Made by a program: the position numbers and the translations under genes | Notes under the pieces: model-generated | What the model was told of the DNA's origin: nothing | Databases searched by the model: none | The model's input: the letters and a program-made list of their open reading frames with translations, nothing else | NCBI GenBank assembly: GCA_963697525.1 | Contig: OY969087.1 | Coordinates: 62,001-126,000, forward strand | Length of the DNA: 64,000 nt | DNA from: Bradymonas sp963697525 | Lineage (GTDB): Bacteria; Myxococcota_A; Bradymonadia; Bradymonadales; Bradymonadaceae | Direction: 5' to 3' | In this document: positions 44,813-54,554 of the stretch, in pieces | Layout: the number at the start of each line of letters is the position of its first letter | How positions within the stretch are numbered: position 1 is the first letter of the stretch

Positions 44813-47800
44813 CTACTTGGATTCGCTTTCACGAGCCGGTGGCGCAGCGTGGTCTGCGAGCTTCAACTTCCGGCCGGTCAGCTTGGTGAGCCCCATTTCA
44901 CCTCGGCATCTAATCCACAACACCTCGTCGCCAGCCTCGTTGCTGTCCGAGTGGAGCCCGCTGCCGCCAAGAGCCGTCGACACACAAACAGCCTGAAAAT
45001 CAAGGTTACAACCATCGCCAGCGGCGACCAAATCGTGCGCCAACCGGTGTGCACCCCGTGCCCTAAACCCCTCCTGCGCAAGACACCGCAACAGCTCGCG
45101 GCGCTCGTCGCGACGCAAGTGGTACTCGCGCGTGCCGTCGGCGCGCTTCGGGCCGGCGAAACGTTCGCGAAGCTTGCGCAGCGCGGTTCGCGCTTGTCGG
45201 GTGCCGTCGTAGGTGGAGTCGTTGGCACTGCCCTTTGATTCGATGGCGACGATGCGCACGCGCTTCTCGTCGGCGGCTGGGACGACGGCGAGGAAGTCGC
45301 CGCGGGTGCCGCCCCGCCGGGTCCAGGTCCAGCGTTGGAGCGCATCCATCGAGAGCAGGATCGTGCCCTCGGGGAACGGGCGTGTCACCCACTGCCATTC
45401 TGGGGCGAGTTCGGGCAGGTCGAGCTGGTTGCGACGGCATGACGTGAACAGGGCGACGCCGAGGTGGCCGACGAGTTCGGCATCGACACGCTCGCGCACC
45501 TTGTCGTGCTCGATGTCGGCCAGCATCCAGAGGTGTCGAAGAACACCGGGTGTCGCCCGATGGGTGGCTTCGAAAACCTGCTCGGCCAACTCGTCGGGAA
45601 CTTCCTGGCCAAATAGCCGCTCGAGACCGCGTCGTGCTGCCTCTTGCTCGCGCCGAGGCTGGTGCTTGGCGAGCACAGTGATCCGCCAGCCCGTAGGCCG
45701 GTGGTAGTCGGCGAAGGTGACGTCCAGGTCGAGCGAGGGAGCGTTCGCGCCAGTTGGTGCGAGTTCAGTATCCCATCGCTCCCGAAGCTCCGAAAGCCGA
45801 CCAGAGTCCTGGTTGAGCTTGTCGACGACCTCCGCTCCGAAAACGGGATCCACGACGATGACGCGCAGAGCGTGCTCGGCCGCCTCGGCGTGTGCGCGGA
45901 GCATTTTGCGACCGAGCCGGTGGGCGGGAGAAGCATCCAACGAGCGTCCGAGCACTCGCGGTAGCGCATCGGCTTCACCGCGCCACCTGCGAATGACGAG
46001 TTCTTGGAAGAGCTGGTCGAGGAGCTCAAAGTAGGGAAGGCCGTTGGTCTGGGGAAGGTCCTTCATCTGCTCGCCCGTTTCCGGCCGTAGTTCTCTGGCG
46101 TGGCCCTCCACCTCCAGGGCGCTCCATGACTCGGTCACGGGATCCCACACCATTGCGGTGCCAATGCTCGGGTCGTCCGGTGGAAGGCGAACAACCCATT
46201 GGGCCCGGTTTGACCATGGACGAACCATCAACTGCACATGGGTCGCAATGCCGGCGCGTTCAGCAGGCGCATCGAATATCTCAAGAGCGAAACGCGGGTC
46301 GTGCTCACGCAACTCGACAAGTGCTTCCTTGACGGGAGCAACTTCATCGCCGTCGTCGAATAGCGAAAGGCTCTCCACGGTCGTTGGCACATCGTCGAGC
46401 TCCTGATCGAGATACAGGTCAACGCCCCCAGAAACATTGCGTTCGGCCTGCTCGCGCCCGACGAGGTCGGCAACCAGGCGAAGGGGCTGCAGGCCGCGAT
46501 CCGTATTGCTAGTGCCGTCGAGACCGATACTCATGCGCCGCTTCATCGCTGGAAAAACGGCACGTGCGAGTCCGTTTAGGACGGGGCGCAGCGGCGTATT
46601 GAGGTCGGGCTCCCGCCGGCTTGGATCTGAGAATGGCACGTACACCTGATTCCACGGGTCGTCGGTGGCATCCGGCACGAGAAAGGCCGCGTCATCCTCG
46701 CGCGTCTCCGGGCCGATCGGCGGCCACAAGACTCTCGGTGTGTCGGCAACCGATGAGACAACGTTCACAGGAACGTCGCGCAGCGTGCCGGCGTCTTCGA
46801 TGGCCTCGCAGAGTTCTTCAAAAGCCTCGCGTTCCATCCGGGCGAGTCGCAGCAATCGAAGCGGATGATAACCGAAGATTCGTATCGCATCGTCCGTTTC
46901 GTCACGGCGCGCATCAAGAAGGCCGAACTGCAAGAACTGGTCGAGCGGGCGGGCCGCGATGCGTGGAGCCAGGTCTCCGGCAACGCGAAAGATTTCAGTG
47001 AAGCTCGCCAGAACGTTGGCGTATGCGGCGATGAACGCCTCGGCGACATCCCAAATCTCAACTTCGGCGCTGGCGCCGACCCGTTGTTGAAGGCCGGCCT
47101 CCTCGCCGAAGCCGGTGTCATCAACGACACCCGGGAACCGTTCCCATTCCTCCTGCAAACGCACGAGTCTCCGCACCAGCTCGTCTCGACACCCTCCGAG
47201 TTTCGAGAATCGCGGGTTGTCGAGTTGGAAATGGCGCAACTGCTCGGCGACGTCTGCAAATCGGTTTCGATCCTTGTTGAGAGCTCGTACGCGTTCGCCC
47301 TGCCGCTGCAATCCACGGCGTTCGAAACGCCATGGAAAGGCAACCGGCAGCTCGACTGGCGCGTCGAGCTGTGGATCCGCCAGCTCGAAGCAGACGAAAA
47401 ATTCAGTATCCGTGCCAGAAACGCGCTCCGCGTTTTCGAGCCGCTCGAGCAAATTGATGCCGAATCGACGTAGTCCGATCCCGCGTTCATTGCCACCTGT
47501 CAGGTAGCATCGCCGCGCCGGCTTTTCCGGCTGACGACGACCGTCGGCTTCTGCGTCATACAGGGCGAGCGAAACGCTCCTGATGCGCAGATCAGTATCG
47601 CCATCGGTCGACATTCTCCCCGGGAACGCCTCTTGCAGTGCCCGTGCTGCCCAAAGCGCATCCAGGAGCGGGAGGCCCGGGCTCGTTGGGTTACGGCGAG
47701 CACCGATGTGGGGGACGGGCGCCAAGTTGTCGAAGTCGCGTCCGCCGATACTGTCGCGGTACTCCAAATATGCTGCCAGGCGCTGGCGGCAGAAATAGAC

Positions 47801-48721
47801 CGGGTTACCCGCGATACGCCAACCACGTTGGCCCTCGTAGATGACTTCCAACCCGGAGTCGCGGACATCGTCGAACTCCAGCCCGGTGCCATCGAGCTCA
47901 TCGCTAAGCCACTCCTCGAACTTCTTGCGCTCATTGGACTTTCCGGATGAGCTCTTGTCCTGCTGGGTTCCGTCGTCCTCGGGTGAGGGACTAAGTATCC
48001 GCCCGAGCTTGCGCTTTGAGAAACTGGGCTCGAACTGTTTGGCGACTCCGCCGGCAATACGGCGGGCGAAGACCTGCCACGCATCAGTTGGTGAGGCAGT
48101 GAGCCAATCATCCGCCTGCTCGGTCAGCTCCAGAGCCCAATTGAATGAGTCCGTTACCTCTCGCTGACAACGCCCTTCAAGGTAATCGAGCTTGTCTGTG
48201 TACTCGCGGAGGGTACGGCTTCCGTCGTCGAAGATCGCGCGAAAGAGCGCGTGCGGCGTATCCGGGAGGCGAAACGCGTATTGAGTCGCCACTGCGTTCA
48301 GCGTGTTCCCTGCGACTTCACCGAGCGCGAGCAGGATCCCGCCTCGGGATCGGCGTTCTTCAGGGAGTTGCTCGCATTTGACAAGCTGGCCATTCGACCA
48401 TGACAGCCAGATGTCGTCGCAGGCGGCAAAGAGCTTGCCCTCCAAGTCGCTATTCGGGATCCCGTGTTGGCTGAGCAGCCTCGCAAGCGATCCCGCTACC
48501 TCCTCGGCTGCGAGCTTAACTGCCTGCCCCTCGTACCGAAAGGCTTCGACCTCGATGCGCAACGACCCTGGGGATGACCCCTCGTTCGTTACCCAAGCAA
48601 GCCAGTTGTTGTCGTCCAGGAGGTGTTGCGTGGACATCCACCCCGCGAACCGAGCTCGTGCGCGACCTTCTCGCGAAAGTGCTGGGTGCGTTGTCGTTGG
48701 TGATTTGGCGACTTCAGTCAT
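44813..48721 (-). CDS. Very large protein with C-terminal PD-(D/E)XK nuclease domain
   Basis: 1302 aa from ATG 48721 (MTEVAKSPTTTHPALSREGR); frame remains open upstream only as antisense of the ATPase gene. ATG and TGA of the two genes overlap (ATGA), so translation is coupled. Most of the chain lacks recognised motifs; sections such as GYHPLRLLRLARMEREAFEE and APVKEALVELREHDPRFALE are helical. Near the end, RGDFLAVVPAADEKRVRIVA followed by IESKGS gives D1142...E1161-S-K1163, a PD-(D/E)XK nuclease core, then a helix DGTRQARTALRKLRERF. No Walker A is found here. Likely the effector or DNA-engaging subunit of a two-gene restriction-like system with the ATPase. Confidence 0.78.
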   Translation of the reverse strand: MTEVAKSPTTTHPALSREGRARARFAGWMSTQHLLDDNNWLAWVTNEGSSPGSLRIEVEAFRYEGQAVKLAAEEVAGSLARLLSQHGIPNSDLEGKLFAACDDIWLSWSNGQLVKCEQLPEERRSRGGILLALGEVAGNTLNAVATQYAFRLPDTPHALFRAIFDDGSRTLREYTDKLDYLEGRCQREVTDSFNWALELTEQADDWLTASPTDAWQVFARRIAGGVAKQFEPSFSKRKLGRILSPSPEDDGTQQDKSSSGKSNERKKFEEWLSDELDGTGLEFDDVRDSGLEVIYEGQRGWRIAGNPVYFCRQRLAAYLEYRDSIGGRDFDNLAPVPHIGARRNPTSPGLPLLDALWAARALQEAFPGRMSTDGDTDLRIRSVSLALYDAEADGRRQPEKPARRCYLTGGNERGIGLRRFGINLLERLENAERVSGTDTEFFVCFELADPQLDAPVELPVAFPWRFERRGLQRQGERVRALNKDRNRFADVAEQLRHFQLDNPRFSKLGGCRDELVRRLVRLQEEWERFPGVVDDTGFGEEAGLQQRVGASAEVEIWDVAEAFIAAYANVLASFTEIFRVAGDLAPRIAARPLDQFLQFGLLDARRDETDDAIRIFGYHPLRLLRLARMEREAFEELCEAIEDAGTLRDVPVNVVSSVADTPRVLWPPIGPETREDDAAFLVPDATDDPWNQVYVPFSDPSRREPDLNTPLRPVLNGLARAVFPAMKRRMSIGLDGTSNTDRGLQPLRLVADLVGREQAERNVSGGVDLYLDQELDDVPTTVESLSLFDDGDEVAPVKEALVELREHDPRFALEIFDAPAERAGIATHVQLMVRPWSNRAQWVVRLPPDDPSIGTAMVWDPVTESWSALEVEGHARELRPETGEQMKDLPQTNGLPYFELLDQLFQELVIRRWRGEADALPRVLGRSLDASPAHRLGRKMLRAHAEAAEHALRVIVVDPVFGAEVVDKLNQDSGRLSELRERWDTELAPTGANAPSLDLDVTFADYHRPTGWRITVLAKHQPRREQEAARRGLERLFGQEVPDELAEQVFEATHRATPGVLRHLWMLADIEHDKVRERVDAELVGHLGVALFTSCRRNQLDLPELAPEWQWVTRPFPEGTILLSMDALQRWTWTRRGGTRGDFLAVVPAADEKRVRIVAIESKGSANDSTYDGTRQARTALRKLRERFAGPKRADGTREYHLRRDERRELLRCLAQEGFRARGAHRLAHDLVAAGDGCNLDFQAVCVSTALGGSGLHSDSNEAGDEVLWIRCRGEMGLTKLTGRKLKLADHAAPPARESESK

Positions 48722-51700
48722 GCTGTTGCCTCCCAGGGTGAGCGCACAAGCGTCGCGCCATCGGAACTGGCGTCGAGCAGTCCGAGCGACTCGATCTTTC
48801 GGGTGAAGGCACGTTCGAAGCTCACCGATGTCGGGGAACTGGATGCGATTGTGCCTTGCGGAAGTCGACTGCGGATGTCGATGCCACCTTCGCGGACAAA
48901 TATGCCGCTTTCGAGGAGATACCGTTGGACGAGTCCGATGGTTCGGTCCGTCGGCTCGTCCTCCTCGAGGTGACCGAGCCAGGCCAGAAGGCGGATGATG
49001 TCGCTGAGCCCACCCGCGAGCGTGAGGTCGAATCTGGTCCGAGCAGTCGAGGGAGAGAGAAATCCTGCGGCCTGACCGAGGGCGGCGAGTGCCTCCGCTG
49101 CGTGAGAATCTTCGGGCTTCGCACCATGCCTCTTCTCGAGCCCGAACCAGCAATGATGGATTCTGCTGTATGCAGAGGCGCCGTCGTCACCAACCTTTGG
49201 CACCAGAACCGGCACGTACCTTTCGCCGAGCCCATGAAACTCACGAAGGCCTTCGAGCATCAGCCACCAAGCCGCCCAGGTGCCTATGAGCCACCAACGC
49301 TCGACCGGCGAGAAGGGAAGTTCTTTCGGTTCGGCCAAGAGTCGAGCGAGGACTCGAGTGCCAATTGCGCTCTTGTTCGCATCGGGAGGAGCACCCCGGC
49401 TGCGGTAGTGGGCCAACTGCGCGCCATCGAGCCCAGCACCAATCCACTGGTGACACAGCAGCGAGGACGGGTGCCGGTCAAAGACGTCCTCGTCGAGTGC
49501 CCAGGCACGTCGAAGTGCCCCCTTCCACGATTGCTCCTGCTCTGAGTTGAGGCCCAAAGCCGTCGCGCACGCCTGTCCGAGTTCTGGCCCCAGAGCGAAG
49601 TCGCTCGGGTAGTCAATGCCACCCGACGTTCTGATCGCGAGGCCGAGCGTGCAAATCGACCAGGGAAACGCGGGCGACAAAAAATTCGTCCGTTGCCTCA
49701 GATTGCGGACGGATCCCGCGCCGGCGGCTTCCCGAAGTGCCGGATGTACGGTCGACTCCTCTTGCCCCGCCTCCGGCTCGAAACCTGCCCATTGAAGAAG
49801 TGCCGATGCACAAGTTGACGGTGTGATGGCAACGGTTTCACTCGAACTCCTGCTGCTTTCCGGCCAGGCGAGTTTAAGTGCATCGAGGATCCCGGTCGGT
49901 ATGGACGAACGGTCACTCAGAAAATCCTCCGAAACGACCACGGGATCCGGCCCCTGGATCGGTGGCCGCAACGGGACGGGATCTTCCTGCCGCGAGCCGA
50001 GCAGCGTCTCAAATACCACCAGGCCCTTGCGCGGCTCCATCAAGACATCCTCCCAACGCGCGACCACCGTATCGAGCCAGCTGTGAAGTTGGTCATCTCG
50101 AGTGCCCAGCGAGCGAGGCCCGGTTTCCTCGCCGATGCGGGACAGCCCTTCGAAGAGCTCGAGGTCGAGATTGAGCGATGGTGACTGCGCCAGGTTCTCG
50201 GGGCCATCGAGGACGAAGCGCGGCAACGAGAGGCCGCGCTCGACGAATGGCCCGTAGTTGCGCATGTCGGTGTCGAGATAGGCGGTATCTCGACTGATGG
50301 CGCCGCGAAGGACGCGCCATCTATCGATCCCGTCTCCCGTACCCGGTTGCACCGAACTCGTGAGAGGGACGACCTGCTCACCGTTCTGCACGGCGCGGGA
50401 GCCCCAGGCGAAACGGGCAAGGCCCCGAAAGAATGAGGTGGGCACTTCCCGGACTTTAACGTCGTCTTCGAGCTTATCGAGCCGGGAATCAAGCACCCTC
50501 TGGACACTGCTATCAGGAGACGCATCACCCAACTCAGATTGACGCGCCAGTGTTTGCAGCTCGTGCTTAATGCGGGTGACGGATTCAGCAACCCCGCCAA
50601 GCGTGGTGCACAGCCGCAGAAACTCCACCCCATGCGCATACGGCAGCGGAACGCCCCCGCTATCCGACCCATCCGTCGCCCCGACGAATAACGCTACGAG
50701 CTTGTCCAAGGCGATCCCACGTACCGCAGCATCCCGCGTCGGCAGATCCGTAAACTCCGCGTCGACTTTGGGGACCGCAACCCGTGCAGGATCCAGGCGT
50801 CGCAAGAGGTTGAGCACACTTCGCAGTGCAGGCACTGCGTCATTTCCCCGAAACGTCATCTCTCCCTGGAACAGCGCCTCCAGAGCGTCCGCCTCACTCT
50901 CAACCAGCCCCTCTCCGACGACTGCGGACAGCGACAGCGCCTCCCGAAAGGTCACGTGATGGCCGCCGGCCTCCAAGAGGGCGAGGACAACTGCGATTCG
51001 ATCCGCCCACTCGTCTGGTGCCCATTCCGGCGCACCGCCTTCCTCGTCGAGGTCCCTGTGCAGTGCCGCGAACAACCGGTGAGCTAACTCCCGAACCGGC
51101 GCCTGCCTGAGACTCTGTCGGTCCTTTCGCGGGCCGGGGACGAGAAGGCGCCGATCGAGAGGGACGGCCAGGCGCCCGTGGGTATCCGGCCAGTGTGTGT
51201 GCTCCTCAAAGCGCAGCGCACGGCTGAGCCAGTTTGCGGCGTCTGAATCTTCTTCCCGGACAAGAGGCAGCAGATCCCGAAGTTTGCCGCGGTTGATGCC
51301 CGCCAAGAAACGCACGCCGTCTTGTTTTTTCCCAGGCGCGAACGCGGCGGCCAGGAACCGTGCGACCGCCCGAGATCCCGTCAGTGACGGATCATTTAGA
51401 ACGTGGAGCCCTGGCTGTTCGAGGTTGGACTGCGACTCTGGGTCAAACGGGATCACGGGCTCGGCGCCTTCGTCCGCATGCGCCATGAGTTCCTTGAAGA
51501 AATGCGACTTCCCATCGCCGGCATGGGCAATCAAAACAACGGCTCGAACGGGACGCCCTTGGTGCTCCCGAATAAGGCGGCCATCGCCGTCAGTAAGCCC
51601 TTCGTCGAGCTTGGTCGAGACGCGCAGATCCTTGTCTCGCATCACGCGTCCGAACTCGCTGTCGTCGCGGTTCGCGATCCGGAGGATCTCCAGCCATTCG

Positions 51701-51723
51701 GTAGGTCGTTGTTGAGATTCCAC
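48718..51723 (-). CDS. Large P-loop ATPase with GDGKSH motif, partner of the nuclease
   Basis: 1001 aa. The start is a GTG at 51723 (GGGGAG 9 bases upstream). The Walker A motif is AVVLIAHAGDGKSHFFKELM with K72, followed by a sensor-like VRFLAGINRGKLRDLLPLV. This pairing is reminiscent of DptF-type ATPases of phosphorothioation-dependent restriction, but the protein is about twice as long and no other Dpt or Dnd gene is visible. The remaining residues are helical without known domains (LDKLEDDVKVREVPTSFFRG, CATALGLNSEQEQSWKGALR). The stop overlaps the nuclease start (ATGA). First gene of a leftward pair, probably followed by the HEPN gene. Confidence 0.78.
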   Translation of the reverse strand: MESQQRPTEWLEILRIANRDDSEFGRVMRDKDLRVSTKLDEGLTDGDGRLIREHQGRPVRAVVLIAHAGDGKSHFFKELMAHADEGAEPVIPFDPESQSNLEQPGLHVLNDPSLTGSRAVARFLAAAFAPGKKQDGVRFLAGINRGKLRDLLPLVREEDSDAANWLSRALRFEEHTHWPDTHGRLAVPLDRRLLVPGPRKDRQSLRQAPVRELAHRLFAALHRDLDEEGGAPEWAPDEWADRIAVVLALLEAGGHHVTFREALSLSAVVGEGLVESEADALEALFQGEMTFRGNDAVPALRSVLNLLRRLDPARVAVPKVDAEFTDLPTRDAAVRGIALDKLVALFVGATDGSDSGGVPLPYAHGVEFLRLCTTLGGVAESVTRIKHELQTLARQSELGDASPDSSVQRVLDSRLDKLEDDVKVREVPTSFFRGLARFAWGSRAVQNGEQVVPLTSSVQPGTGDGIDRWRVLRGAISRDTAYLDTDMRNYGPFVERGLSLPRFVLDGPENLAQSPSLNLDLELFEGLSRIGEETGPRSLGTRDDQLHSWLDTVVARWEDVLMEPRKGLVVFETLLGSRQEDPVPLRPPIQGPDPVVVSEDFLSDRSSIPTGILDALKLAWPESSRSSSETVAITPSTCASALLQWAGFEPEAGQEESTVHPALREAAGAGSVRNLRQRTNFLSPAFPWSICTLGLAIRTSGGIDYPSDFALGPELGQACATALGLNSEQEQSWKGALRRAWALDEDVFDRHPSSLLCHQWIGAGLDGAQLAHYRSRGAPPDANKSAIGTRVLARLLAEPKELPFSPVERWWLIGTWAAWWLMLEGLREFHGLGERYVPVLVPKVGDDGASAYSRIHHCWFGLEKRHGAKPEDSHAAEALAALGQAAGFLSPSTARTRFDLTLAGGLSDIIRLLAWLGHLEEDEPTDRTIGLVQRYLLESGIFVREGGIDIRSRLPQGTIASSSPTSVSFERAFTRKIESLGLLDASSDGATLVRSPWEATA

Positions 51724-51842
51724 CTCGCCGCACTCCCCTTCTTGAAGTTGATGTGGAAGGGCAGTCTATGGAGAGGACGAGGAGCGCGCAACCAGCGTCG
51801 GCAAAAAAGTTCTACAGCATGTTACCGTACGAACAGCGCATG

Positions 51843-53006
51843 CTAACCCAATGGGTCGATCTCATCAGCCTTTCGCCGTGCCCAGGCCACCCACTCGGCG
51901 AGTTCGCTGCCTTCCGCACCCGCCCCTTTCGCGGCAATGACAGCGTCGACGTAGGCACGGATCCGCCGAGCACGATTCCACGCATCCGCCTCCGCTTCGA
52001 GCTCGGCGAGCCGGCGCCGTTCCTCCTCGAGCTCTCGCTCACGGGCTTGGCGCGCCTTCCTCTCCTCCGCCTCGCGTACCTTTTCGATTTCGCGCTGCCG
52101 GGCCGCCTCTTCCTGCTCCTTGCGACGCTGGCGCAAGGCTGCTGCAGTCTTGATGACAGATGCGATGAAGTCGTTGAGGCAATCCTCGACGCGCTGCTTT
52201 TTGGCGTCCGACCATGTGCGCCGGATGTCGTGCCGAAAGACGTGCTCGGCAATGCTCAACGAGAGTTCACCACTGGGAAAAAATTCCCGGATCGTTGGTT
52301 CGCGACCGAAAGCAAGAGCCAAATCGCGCTGCATCGCCTCGGCTCCCGTCGTCTTCAACTCTCGAACCTCTTCCCGAGCGCGCTCGGTAAGCTCGAAGGG
52401 AACGCTCTCGCCACCGATCTTCACCGCAGATTGCTTCTCGCCTCGGCGGTTCCTCTCGACCACGACCTCATAACCTCGCTGCTCGAGCGCCTTGATCAGT
52501 GCATCCAGGATCCGCATGGCCCGCTTGATGCTCGGACGACCGACGGCGACATTTAATGTGTCGTCACCTCTCGGATGTAGCCGCCCATACCGGCCCGGTT
52601 CGGCCCGCTCAAGCGCCCGTTTCGTCCGCTTGACCAGCGGATGAGAATTGCGCAGTTCCTCGGCCACGACGACATCGTTCTCGGGATCTTGCTCGTGTTC
52701 GATCTGCTGCTGTTCGTCGGCGGACAACGGGGGATCCGGAGGTGGAGGGTAAAACGAGATCGTCTGGAGGCGCTGCTCGTTCTCGGCGAGCTTGGGCAGC
52801 GGTTCGCGCTCGACGTTGTTACCGTTTTGGCGCTTGGCCCAGTAACCGCGAGGCGGCGTTGGGATCCGGTGGCGCTCGCAGAGTTTGCCCAGTCCCCGGC
52901 CCGAGAGTCCGAACTCGTCAGCGAGTTTGTAGACGGGCGTGTCCCACACGCGCTCGTGGAGCTCCTCTCGGGACAAGGTGATGATTTTGCGTCCGTACTT
53001 GTACAT
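51843..53006 (-). CDS. Hypothetical HTH-like protein typical of mobile elements (387 aa)
   Basis: Start at ATG 53006 (AGGA about 11 bases upstream). The N-terminal segment LSREELHERVWDTPVYKLAD, EFGLSGRGLGKLCERHRIPT, PPRGYWAKRQNG is a widely spread helix-turn-helix-like unit found at the start of proteins in genomic islands. The centre has DDTLNVAVGRPSIKRAMRIL and a small beta domain (EQRGYEVVVERNRRGEKQSA). The C-terminal part is a long charged coiled coil (RKEQEEAARQREIEKVREAE). No catalytic site is visible. It lies 120 bases upstream of the ATPase/nuclease pair on the same strand and may be their regulator. Confidence 0.72.
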   Translation of the reverse strand: MYKYGRKIITLSREELHERVWDTPVYKLADEFGLSGRGLGKLCERHRIPTPPRGYWAKRQNGNNVEREPLPKLAENEQRLQTISFYPPPPDPPLSADEQQQIEHEQDPENDVVVAEELRNSHPLVKRTKRALERAEPGRYGRLHPRGDDTLNVAVGRPSIKRAMRILDALIKALEQRGYEVVVERNRRGEKQSAVKIGGESVPFELTERAREEVRELKTTGAEAMQRDLALAFGREPTIREFFPSGELSLSIAEHVFRHDIRRTWSDAKKQRVEDCLNDFIASVIKTAAALRQRRKEQEEAARQREIEKVREAEERKARQARERELEEERRRLAELEAEADAWNRARRIRAYVDAVIAAKGAGAEGSELAEWVAWARRKADEIDPLG

Positions 53007-53285
53007 GACATTGCTTTCCTGCGCATGAAGGGCGCCACAATTGCTCAACTTCGCTCCGTCTTCGGCCCTGTCGTGTAACAAATTTACGCCGCCAACTCGG
53101 CCCTTGGCCACTCGGGTTGGAGCCGTCGACGGTTAGAAATGCGAACACAATGGCCGCGAGAACCGGTGCCACAACTTTTTTCGCACCCGTTCTTGCCCGA
53201 GCGAGCGCGTCAAACGACGCGGATAGCCGATTTCTTGGCACCACAAACACTAAACATCCGTTCAACAAGGTTCCGTCGGGGTACC

Positions 53286-53446
53286 AAGGAACCTCCTGGG
53301 GACACCTTCCATGCTCCGTGACATGTAACAATGGACCTGTCGTCGGGTTGGCCCGTGAATTCCCACCCAAATACTCGCCAAAACCCGGTCATATGGTTGT
53401 GCAGCAAGCTTTAAGGAGGTTCCGGGGAACTACCCGTGAAGTTCAC
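53286..53446. repeat. Right arm sites of the putative element
   Basis: AAGGAACCTCCTGGGGAC (53286-53303), AGGAGGTTCC (53414-53423, the inverted form) and GAACTACCCGTGAAGTTC (53427-53444). The last, reverse-complemented, differs from the left-side site at 39862-39879 at only two of 18 positions. It is also nearly self-palindromic at its ends. Confidence 0.55.
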
Positions 53447-53552
53447 AAATGCGGCCAAGAAGTTTACATGAACTTTGCATGTACTTCCACGGGATACATT
53501 TAAACCTATCAGCATAAAAAAGCACAAACCACCGCCGACACAACACCCATCG

Positions 53553-53586
53553 AAAGAGCCCCTGATACCCACAAGGGCCCGCTTTT
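53553..53586 (+). terminator. Possible intrinsic terminator
   Basis: AAAG and GCCC on the left can pair with GGGC and CTTT on the right around a loop CTGATACCCACAA, followed by TTTT. The stem has mismatches. There is no gene directly upstream on this strand, so it would end either a non-coding RNA or read-through transcription from the element. Confidence 0.25.
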
Positions 53587-53937
53587 ATCTCAAAAACTAG
53601 CTTGACAAACGGTTTTGTTGCGCCAAACCTAAGAGGGCGACATGTTGTAAGACGGATCAGTGAGAACCGGTCGAATGACTAGAAACTAGCAATGAGGACG
53701 ACACGAAAGAGGCAACTAACGTGCAAACTTGTCGCGGGGAGTACCCGAGCCGACAGAAACTCTAAGAGTCCGAAGGAGAATCAGGGCAGAAGCACTCACG
53801 AAATCTAGACGATTCGGGCATGAGATCACGGCGTGAGGCCGGAAGTTGTGGACGACACAGACTGAAACATCCGAGGCCCGCCACTGGCCAATCCTCACCG
53901 GATATAGCGACCAGCTTTTTCCAACAGGAGAAGACAA

Positions 53938-54462
53938 ATGAAGACACACGACATTACGACGACGACCTGGGACGTCGCGCCTCAGCACGGAGAGGTGGAT
54001 CCCCGCGAAACCTTCCTGAAGCTCGAGCCGCTGGAGTTCGTCGAGCATGTCCGCACCTACGCTTCCGAGTACGGAGGGAGCGCGCCGGATGACATCTGGG
54101 ACTTCGCGGCATCGCAAATGACTGCGGCGCAACGGTTCTTGGCGGACCACCACGTGGGAACGGACCTCATTCGCTGGGGACTCTCGCTGTCGCGAGGAGC
54201 GATCACGTGGGCGCTGCACGGGAATGTCGACGATCTGGAAGGCTACTTGTACGCTGAACGGCTGCCCCCTTACCCGGGCGACGTCTTGGGCTCGGACCCC
54301 GGTATCGGTGTTTTCTCCGGCGAGCTGTTCGAGTTCGAGGTCTCTGTCGCTCCCCAGGACAATCCCCTCGTCGCCGGCCAAATCGATCAAATCGAGATCC
54401 GCGGGGTCAACGGAATGGCCCATCAGGTCGGCGCCAACGGCCTCGGCGTTTTTGTTTGCTAG
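53938..54462 (+). CDS. Hypothetical protein, first of the unknown-function operon (174 aa)
   Basis: ATG 53938 with AGGAG 6-10 bases upstream. No family recognised with confidence. The N-terminal half is helical (ETFLKLEPLEFVEHVRTYAS, SAPDDIWDFAASQMTAAQRF, DLIRWGLSLSRGAITWALHG); the C-terminal half is beta-rich (LFEFEVSVAPQDNPLVAG, QIEIRGVNGMAHQVGANGLG). No signal peptide or membrane helix. First of six same-strand genes to 57636, so it may form a complex with their products. Confidence 0.7.
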   Translation: MKTHDITTTTWDVAPQHGEVDPRETFLKLEPLEFVEHVRTYASEYGGSAPDDIWDFAASQMTAAQRFLADHHVGTDLIRWGLSLSRGAITWALHGNVDDLEGYLYAERLPPYPGDVLGSDPGIGVFSGELFEFEVSVAPQDNPLVAGQIDQIEIRGVNGMAHQVGANGLGVFVC

Positions 54463-54554
54463 CCCATCGGCGGCGGCCCAGGACAAAGCCAGGGTCGCCG
54501 TCGTTGCCGAGCGTTTGCCGGAACCGCCAAGAAATGAAGATACGGAGAATTGAT

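Larger units (their letters stand above)
39830..53460. mobile_element. Probable integrated element carrying defence-type cargo (limits approximate)
   Basis: Support: a tyrosine recombinase gene just inside the left side; an interrupted helicase at the left limit; an 18-base site at 39862-39879 matching the reverse complement of 53427-53444 at 16 of 18 positions; further GGAACCTCC-type sites on both sides; and a cargo of accessory genes unlike the flanks in base composition. No core direct repeat was identified, and the missing helicase C-terminus is not at the right side, so the right boundary is tentative. Confidence 0.5.
53007..53937. other. 930-base non-coding region with element-end repeats and untranslated leader
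   Basis: No credible gene. The left half holds repeated GGAACCTCC/GGAGGTTCC and ACCCGTGAAGTTC-type sites and probably the right end of the element. AT-rich sequence with a possible terminator follows (53553-53586), then a possible -35 TTGACA at 53602-53607 (weak -10) and about 300 bases of potentially structured leader before the gene at 53938. The length of the leader would fit a structured 5' region, but I recognise no known riboswitch. Confidence 0.4.

Noticed and set aside
44813..51723. Naming the pair DptF/DptH of phosphorothioation-dependent restriction
   Set aside because: Only the P-loop segment resembles DptF; sizes differ greatly, no DptG, no Dnd genes, and the large partner lacks a helicase motif.
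53117..53503. A 128-codon rightward frame in the non-coding region
   Set aside because: Crosses the repeat sites, has no ribosome site and no coding character.
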